Positions 1-7,283 of a stretch of 12,463 bases of DNA are shown here, in pieces (within the stretch, counting starts at the first letter, position 1; every line of letters begins with the position of its first letter). This DNA is from Baffinella frigidus. Its lineage: Eukaryota > Cryptophyceae > Cryptomonadales > Baffinellaceae. Position numbers and translations under genes: made by a program. The notes beneath the pieces are model-generated. The model saw only the letters and a program-made list of their open reading frames with translations, searched no databases and was not told the DNA's origin. The stretch is from contig MU646305.1 of NCBI GenBank assembly GCA_026770585.1, positions 1,971,319-1,983,781 of the forward strand, in the 5' to 3' direction.

Positions 1-307
1 CGGGGTGCGGGGTTAGGGAATGCATGCCACACAGCACACAGCGGGCTACGCAGGGAGGTTTTGCTATGAGGTAGCCCGACGGGTGGTTTTGTCGGATTCT
101 GGCCAACACTCGGGTAGGATATCCGTAGGGGCTTGGATGATCCGGTTAGGCGGATGTCAGAGGTAAAATTCGTGAGACTCCCGACTTCCCACGCGTTGTT
201 CCGTCGTTCTTGACAGACTGCGTTGCGGGCGTACAGGGGCTACTCGCGAATAAGGACACACACACCGCCCCGAGGGGGGTCCTATGATTCTAGAGAACAT
301 CCCTACC
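1..307. other. Region downstream of the plastid-protein gene
   Basis: No convincing gene is present. Bases 29-55 resemble the CCACACAG inverted-repeat end (ACACAGCGGGCTACGCAGGGA). Bases 150-226 are a diverged copy of exon 8. The rest shows GTAGCCCGACGGG and ATCCGTAGGGG words related to the dispersed elements of the window. Confidence 0.4.
150..226 (-). pseudogene. Decayed copy of exon 8 with its acceptor
   Basis: On the minus strand a GCAACGCAG acceptor is followed by TCTGTCAAGAACG and then bases coding NAWEVGSLTNFTSDIRL, against NAWEGRFTDFTSDIHL in exon 8. The two halves are in different frames because of an insertion, so it is broken. It lies downstream of exon 8, as a second last exon or the remains of one. 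Confidence 0.55.
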
Positions 308-418
308 TTAGGGCCCTTCTGGCGGTTGGCGGTCTAATACTATTGGAGCTATGGGGGCGCGCAGATGGATGTCAGAGGTGAAATCCGTGAATCTCCCTTC
401 CCACGCGTTCGTGACGGA
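308..418 (-). CDS. Exon 8: probable last exon, NAWEGRFTDFTSDIHL and stop
   Basis: It follows an AACGCAG acceptor and reads SVTNAWEGRFTDFTSDIHLR in phase 0, then a proline-rich tail to a TAA at 308. The FTSDIHL strand would close the domain. No AATAAA signal is obvious just downstream. A second, diverged copy of this exon (NAWEVGSLTNFTSDIRL) lies downstream at about 150-226. One further exon between exons 7 and 8 cannot be excluded; I found none with good borders. Confidence 0.5.
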   Translation of the reverse strand, partial: SVTNAWEGRFTDFTSDIHLRAPIAPIVLDRQPPEGP

Positions 419-1580
419 CTGCGTTTCGGGTTTCGGGGTTAGGGTTTGGGGGGTGGGGGGTGGGGTTTGGGGTTTGGGGTTTGGGGTTTGGGGTTTGGGA
501 TTTGGGGTTTGGGGTTTGGGTTTTGGTGTTATAGGGTTTGGGGTTTGGGATTTGGGGGTTGGGGTGTGGAGTGTGGAGTTTGGGGCTGGAGGTTCCTCCC
601 AGCGTCTGGTGCAGTGGTCCTTGCAAGTGTGTTGCGGAAGAGAGGCACGATGGACAGGCTCGTCGAAGAAGATGTAGATGGAAAAATAAAACACAGTTGT
701 GGAGGTTTATTGGTAAGACATATTTCACGATACGTTTTTAAGCCCGCGAGAAAAACCTTTCGATCACGCATTATCAAACATGCCAGCTGACATGTTTGAT
801 AATGGTTTGGGGTTTAGGGTTTAGTCTTCCAAAGCAGAAGAAGAAGAAGAAGAAGAAGAAGAAGAAGAAGAGGAGGGGACGAAAAGGGGAGAGGGACCAT
901 AGGGCCGAGAGCCGAAGTCAATCACGCAGGAGGAGGGAGGAAGAGCAGGAGGAGGAGGAGGAGGAGGAGGGGAGCATCAAGAAGAAAGAAGCAAGAGGAG
1001 GAAGAGGAGTGCAGAGGGACCACAGGGCCGCAGCTGGAAGAAGAGGAGGGGGGAAGCCAGCGAGTAAGCATAGTGGTCTGAGAGAGTCTAGGGTGTAAGT
1101 GAGTGAGCATATGGTCTGAGAGAGTCTAGGGTGTAAGTGAGTGAGCATATGGTCTGAGAGAGTCTAGGGTGTAAGTGAGTGAGCATATGGTCTGAGAGAG
1201 TCTAGGGTGTAAGTGAGTGAGCATATGGTCTGAGAGAGTCTAGGGTGTAAGTGAGTGAGCATATGGTCTGAGAGAGTCTAGGGTGTAAGTGAGTGAGCAT
1301 ATGGGCTGAGAGAGTCTAGGGTGTAAGTGAGTGAGCATATGGTCTGAGAGAGTCTAGGGTTTGGGGTTTGGGGTTTGGGGTTTAGACCATAGGGCCGAAG
1401 CCACCGCGCAGGATCAGGCCCCCGATGTGGTCCGTGTGCACCAGGAACCCACGCTGCGGCATGGCTCAGGGGTTAGGGGCAGGGTGGGGGTGGGGGAGGG
1501 GGAGAGGGTGAGTGAGCAGGCCTTCGATGTGGTGTGTGTGCACCAGGAAACCACGCTGGACGAGGGTGTGGGGTTGGGGG

Positions 1581-1613
<33 letters not shown>

Positions 1614-1905
1614 GCGCAGCAGGGAAAAGCGCTGCGGGAGGGTTTGCGTTGAATGGACCGGTCTGCGAAGCCACCTTTATCCGGGGAAACCTATTTTTCT
1701 TTCATTTTATTCCAATGACAATTACTTCACAAATGCTTGAATGTTACTAGTAAGAACGAACTGTGTAGAAATTTTCGTTGCCAAGAAATGAAAGAAAAAT
1801 AGTTTCCCCCAGGTAACACCGTCTGGCTACCACCCGAGCGTATTCTAGCTCTGCTCGAGTAACGCTGGTCTCGTTGTACGTCTGGGTTAAGGTGAGGGTG
1901 AGGGG

Positions 1906-1942
<37 letters not shown>

Positions 1943-4900
1943 AGTGTGAGTGTGAGTGTGAGTGTGAGTGTGAGTGTGAGTGTGAGGTTGAGTGTGAGTG
2001 TGAGTGTGAGTCACACACCAGGGAAACAGTTGCAGGCCCAAACGACGCCTTTTAACAGCTAAATGGATCTACGACGTAAAGCAGACACCCAGTGCACTGC
2101 CAGGCCGGATATTTTGTAAAAGTCAATTCACCCACAAAATATGTCAACTTAGAAACGAGGTACCCGTAATGGGCACTTCTTTACTACACATTCGCAGGTG
2201 AGTTGACTAATACAACAACTCCGCCCTGGCAGTGCAGTTTGCAGTGGAGGGTTTCAGAAGGTTTCGGGGTGACCTGGCACTCGGTGGGCTTCGAGGGTTT
2301 CGGGACCCCTAGATTTAGCGGCAACGTGACCAAATTCGCATGAGAAAATCCTTAAAGTTAACTGCCCACAGGTTAAGTTTACTTTTGATGAAAGGTGCGT
2401 AGTCCACTGTGTGGTTAGCCAGCGTTGACGATAACGGACTTCTCGACGGGGTGTCGGGTTTCGGGGCGAAAGGTGTGACAGGTTCAGGGTTCAAGGTGTA
2501 GGGTGTAGGGTGTGTTTCCCCCACCTTCTCACCCGCGTTGACCATAACTTGTCAAAGGGGAGGGGCCTGCACGAATCCTAAACCCCGACCCCTGAACCCG
2601 GAACCCTGCACCCTGAAAGCGTCGACGCGGGCGAGAGGGTACGGGGCCGGGGTGAGGGTGGGAGGGTGGGAGGAGAACGCAGAGGAGAGACCATGGCAAT
2701 CTCGGCGCAATGTCCGAGAGTGTCGGGTGTAGACCACACAGAGGGCTACGGAGGGATTTTCGGGCACTCAGTGCCCGAGTTTCCGTTACCTTATCCGTAG
2801 GAACCCCCCTATGCCCCTACGGGTTGTCTACCGTAGGGTCCTCGGTCTTATCGCTTAGGGGTTATTCAAAATCCCTTCGCAGTCCGCTGTGTGGGTTCAG
2901 GCTTGCTTCTGGGGACGCGGGTACTCACCCGGGGTGTCGGGAAGGTGGGGGAAACACACCCTACACCCTACACCTTGAACCCTGAACCCTTCACACCTTA
3001 CGCCCCGAAACCCGACACCCCGCAAGGCCCGAGAGTACCAGGTGTAAAGTTCAGGGTTGGTTCGGGGGTTAGGTTTCGCACTGATGGTTAGGGGTTATGG
3101 GTTAGGGGGGGTACCTTTTCGCCCGCGTTGACGACCACGGGCGTGTCGAAGGGGAGGGGCATGTACGAGTCAGCGCTCTGCTGCGTCTGCCGGTTGTCGA
3201 AGTCCACCTGCAATACGCCTCAGGCCTCAGGCTTCCCGCGTGTTCATAGGATCACTGAACCGGACGGGGGTTGTACGGAATCCGCCCACACTAATAGGGT
3301 AGCGGACTCAAAACCGGGTGGTTAGGCCTACGGTAGGGCGTAGGGCGTAGGGCGTAGGGCGTAGGGCGTAGGGCCCCTAGGACCTGTTTTTTAGTAGAAC
3401 CCCCCCTCGGCCCCTACGGCCTACCGTAGGCAATACCGTAGGTCTAACTCCCCGGTTTTCAGTCCGAAACCCTATTAGTGTGGGAGGATTCCGCACTGCC
3501 GCGTCTGCCTGTTGTCCCAGTCCACCTGCAACAACGTGGTCGGGTTTAATTATTTTGTTTCGGGGTTTGGGGTTGGGTTTTGGGGTTTGGGGGTTGGGGG
3601 TTAGGGTTTGGGGTTTGGGGTGTGGGGTCGTGGGGGGTTAGTGCTTATGGTTTAGGGTATAGGGTGTAGGGTATAGTGTTTAGGGTTCAGGGTTCAGGGT
3701 TCAGGGTTCAGGGTTTAGGGTTTAAGGTCTAGGGTTTAGGGTCTAGGGTTTAGGGTTCAGGGGTTTCGGTCGAAATCGATTTCCGGTCGAACTCGCCCTC
3801 CGAATCCAAGCGTGGTACAGCTCAGTCGTTATCACTCAGCAGTGGACTCTTACTTATCACTCAGGTGTGGACTCGTGGCGGCACGCGGCTTCACCAACCG
3901 TGGACTGAACCGCCCGGGGGGGGGTGCCGGGGCGCAAAGGAATCCGCGCAGGATCAGTGCACTCGGAGCCAGAACATTTCGCCTAAGTCAACTCCTCCTG
4001 AAAGCCGGAGCCTTAAGTCAAATGCCTACTCCCAGAGCAGGTCCATCTTAACGAAATGGCAACTTACTGCCGAGATCAGCTTTGTTGACTTAAGGTAAAA
4101 CATCCTGGCTCGCATTGCAGTTCCCGCACGAGGCGGACTAACCACGCAGGGCTGGAGGGGGGGGTATTCAAAAGTCAATTTTTCGAGGGAAAATGACATT
4201 CAAAAGTCAATTTTTGGTTGGAAGAAAACGGCTCCAAGAACGAGGAAACGGCTCCAAGAACGAGCATGGAATACCCCCACGTAGCGCCCTGCGTGGGTTC
4301 TCTTCGACGAACCTCCAGTTTGTTACACACCGGCATTATTGCAATCCACACAGCGGACTTGGGACGGATTTTTTGAGTAACCCCTAAGCGATAAAACCTA
4401 CGCCCGTATGGTGGGCAACCCGTAGGGGCATAGGGGGGTTCCTACGGATAAGGTAACGGAAAGGTGGCCCGATTTTGGCCGAAAATCCCTTGGTGGTCCT
4501 CTGTGTGGTTATCGGGCTAGTCGCGCAGGATCCGTAGCAGGAGAAACTCGAACGGTTTCACACTTTCTCAGGGCGACGAGCTGAAATTAGGGCAGTTCAG
4601 CTCACGGTATCCACTACGGTAGGCCGTAAGGCCCCGTTTAATTAGGGTAGTTAAGTTTACGGTATCGACTACAGTAGGCCGTAGGGCCCCGAGGCCCGGG
4701 TTTCTCACAGGAGCGCTGCAACAAGCTGCGGCCTACCGTAGTGAACACCGTAGGCTTAACTACCCTGAATTCAGGCCGTTACCCTGTCACGTTGAGGGGG
4801 GCACGACAGGTCACTAGCTGGATTTTCATTTTACTACACCATTTACGGCTAAAGTTGATCCTCGCCCGGGAAACACGCCAACAGTGTTGGGAATTGGAGC

Positions 4901-7252
4901 TCTTTGCCGCCGCTACAATGTTTTTTTGTACCAAGAAACACTTTTAGCGCGAAACGTTGCGTATAAAATTCCCACTTATGACATGGCGTGGTCTGGGCTG
5001 TACCATGTTCATGACCATCTCCGTTTTCCCGAGAAGCTCCCACGCCTCCGGTTTCTGCGAACGAGAGTGATTAATGTCATTGTTCATGTCATGGTTGTTA
5101 AGTTGTTAATACCAGCAGGTTATGATCCTGCTCCGTCGCAGAGAGTGGCCGTTATTATCTACGGTTACACAGTAACCTTGGTGATGACTGGCCACACAGC
5201 GGACTTCGAAGGGATTTTGAATAACCCCTAAGCGATAAGATCTGCGACCTTACGGTAGGCAACCCGTAGGGACATGCCTCCGGGTAGGCGACTGCCTACA
5301 GCTTCTGCTCTCGTGTCGCCTCCCAATACCAGCAGGCTGAGGATCCGTCGCAGAGAGAGACCGTTATTAGCACCAACACAGCCGCCATGCATGCGACCAA
5401 CCGGCGCGCTTCAGAGAGAGAGGTCCATCATGCCTCCAGCCCCCACAACTGAACGTTGTCGATCGTTTGGGAAAGAACATTTGAACCAGGGGGGTTGCCC
5501 ACACGGCGGGCTTCACAGACCGGTCCATTCGTTTGCTGGTACTAATGAAGAGTTGCTCGATACAAAGACATCTTATTAACCGACACGTGGACCAGATTTC
5601 TGGTCGAAATTTCCATCCAAGCCCACTGCCACGCCAGATTCCAGGAAGGTGTCGCCGAAAGTCAATTTCCCCTGAAGGCAGTTGTTTTCTAAAGTCAAGT
5701 ACCGTAACAGGGTACGGTATTAAGACAGTCACCACCCTCCTCCAATCTGGCGTGGTGTGTGGCTACACGTCGGAGGTGTTGGTATAAATAGAGGTCTCTC
5801 GCCTTGTACTGGGAAGAAACCTTGAGGGAAAGGTCTGGCGCGTACCTCCTCTTTGCCCTCATGGCCCCATCTGCATGGTTCTGTTGGTATTAATGCAGGT
5901 CACTCTCTGTACTAGAGTTTAGGGCTCAGGGTTTAGGGTTTAGGGTTTAGGGTTTAGGGCTTAGGCACTAACCTCCTCTTTGCCCTGATGCCCCATCTGC
6001 ATAGTTATGTTGGTATCAATGCAGGTCACTCTCTGTACTAGGGTTCAGGGCTCGGGGTTGAGGGTTTAGGGTTTAGGCACTAACCTCCTCTTTGCCCTGA
6101 TGCCCCCCGATCTTACAGGCGTGCACCTGCTCCCGTGCGCTTGTTCAGTGTCGGTTTAGGGTTTAGGAGGCAGGGTTCGGCGTTCAGGGTGTGGAGTTTA
6201 GGTTTTAGGGATTATGGTCAGGGCTCAGGGTTTAGGCGTTGGACTTTCAACAAGTGCACCTACTCCGAAAAGCCCGTTGGTGGTTTGCAGATGATCCTCA
6301 ACCCTAATCCCTAAACCCTAAACCCGAGAGCACACTCGATAGAGCTCCACGCCCTTGCTCCGCCCCAGTGACTCTCTAGCTCTTCCCGAGTAAAACAGGG
6401 TTCACCATAAAATAGATTTAGAGCAGGAAGTCTAGTGCAAAAGTGCAACTAAAATACATTTATTGCGAGCCCAATTCTCAGCAGAGCTAGAATCTGGGCT
6501 CGCCATGGACACATTCGGGGCAGAAACGCCGATACAAAAGGGCTTCTAAAATGAAATTATGGCTAGCCCAGATGTACTTAGGCAGAGCTGGATAGATTTT
6601 TTTTTGAATTCCAACACGGCCGCTATGTTTGCACCCCCACAGAGGCAAGAAGACAGACTTGAACCACCAGCGGTAAAATACACTAGTAAACTCCCTGCAT
6701 TTTACATTTGAACTCTACCCGGCAGTAGTTGTTGCACAACCACTCGAGGCTGGAAGAGGGAGTATTTTAAATGTGGGGTTGAAAAATTTAGTACCAGTCA
6801 CGGGCATGCTTGGTCACGTATCTGGTGTTATAACCCCAGATACGTGACCAAACGCCCCTGTTTGTGTGAAAATTACTACATAATTCTTTTTTTTCTTCAC
6901 TTGTAAAAGAATGACTATTTTAAAATAGTCACACTTCTAGCCTCGAGTGGAATATGAGGCGTCATCAGCTCAACAAAGGCATCTTTCTCTCTCGGCTCGA
7001 GAGCAATAATGCTGAAGAGAGAAGCAACGCACCGAGCGTTTAGGGTGTAGTGTTCGGGGTGTGGGGTTTGGGGTGTGGGGTTGGGGGTGTGGGGTGTGGG
7101 GTGTGGGGTGTGGGGTGTGGGGTGTGGGGTGTGGGGTTTAGGGTTCGGGGTTGGGGGCAGACCTGCACAGTGATGCTCTCCCCCTCGGCGCCTGGTCAAG
7201 GGTTGAGGGTTCAGGGTTTAGGGTTTAGGGTGCAGGGTGTAGGTTTCAGGGT

Positions 7253-7283
<31 letters not shown>

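Larger units (their letters stand above)
419..1387. other. Intron 7 of the minus gene: repeats only
   Basis: This 969-base intron holds a GGGGTTT array, a perfect 14-bp hairpin, GAA and GGA microsatellites, short copies of the exon 7 donor edge and a 38-bp tandem array. The bases at 590-720 look non-repetitive, and on minus they include DHCTRRWEE after a GCAAG, but no donor closes it, so I do not call an exon. Confidence 0.5.
2447..3022. repeat. Inverted duplication, 82-bp arms
   Basis: Bases 2447-2528 and 2941-3022 are inverted copies with three differences in 82 by my alignment. The arms consist of telomere-like derivatives (CCTACACCCTACACCTTG). The left arm starts at the donor of the decayed exon 6 copy. 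The spacer carries a complete CCACACAG element. Confidence 0.85.
1454..3114. other. Intron 6 of the minus gene: layered repeats
   Basis: In 1661 bases it contains an exon 7 5' copy, a 31-G run, a foldback element, a GAGGGT/GAGTGT microsatellite, an exon 6 3' copy, an 82-bp inverted duplication and one complete CCACACAG element. No independent gene is visible between 2060 and 2440 either; that part is plain sequence with an AAAGTCAATT word at 2117. Confidence 0.5.
3208..5015. other. Intron 5 of the minus gene: nested short elements
   Basis: This 1.8-kb intron contains a telomere-like array, five inverted-repeat structures, short tandem copies and one exon 6 5' copy. Remaining unassigned stretches (3780-4010 and 4780-5000) show no exon with acceptable borders and matching phase. 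A 22-base word (TTATCACTCAG, then GTGGACTC) is duplicated at 3828 and 3853. Confidence 0.5.
5055..6084. other. Intron 4 of the minus gene
   Basis: In 1030 bases it has a truncated CCACACAG element, a CCACGCCAGATT inverted-repeat element, and a tandem series of exon 4 3' copies with TTTAGGG tracts. No other coding exon is supported between 5280 and 5620, although frames of about 100 codons are open on both strands there. Confidence 0.45.
6127..7162. other. Intron 3 of the minus gene
   Basis: In 1036 bases it contains degenerate TTTAGGG words (6150-6240 and 6300-6324), a decayed copy of the exon 4 acceptor region at about 6245-6290 (GGAGTAG then GTGCAC on minus), an AT-rich stretch at 6400-6730 without recognisable content, one inverted-repeat element and a GGGGTGT array. 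An open stretch on minus at 6922-7009 is discussed under rejected items. Confidence 0.45.

Noticed and set aside
600-660. Possible extra minus exon reading DHCTRRWEE
   Set aside because: The acceptor is weak (TTGCAAG) and no GT donor follows before the heptamer array.
351-677. Open frames rich in GFGVWGLG across 351-790
   Set aside because: They are translations of GGGGTTT heptamers, and the opposite frames give PNPKPQTPN for the same reason.
1070-1358. CRISPR array
   Set aside because: The 38-bp units are contiguous with no unique spacers, and the window is eukaryotic.
1874-2062. VRVRVSVSVS and HTHTHT frames
   Set aside because: Products of the GAGGGT/GAGTGT microsatellite with no other support.
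5274-5787. Overlapping open frames of 84 to 122 codons on both strands
   Set aside because: No family features, no initiation or splice context, and inverted-repeat elements overlap them.
6922-7009. Open stretch on minus reading IIALEPREKDAFVELMTPHIP after a CTCTTCAG acceptor
   Set aside because: It looks coding-like, but its phase does not fit exon 3, it has no good donor and it runs into the end of an inverted-repeat element.
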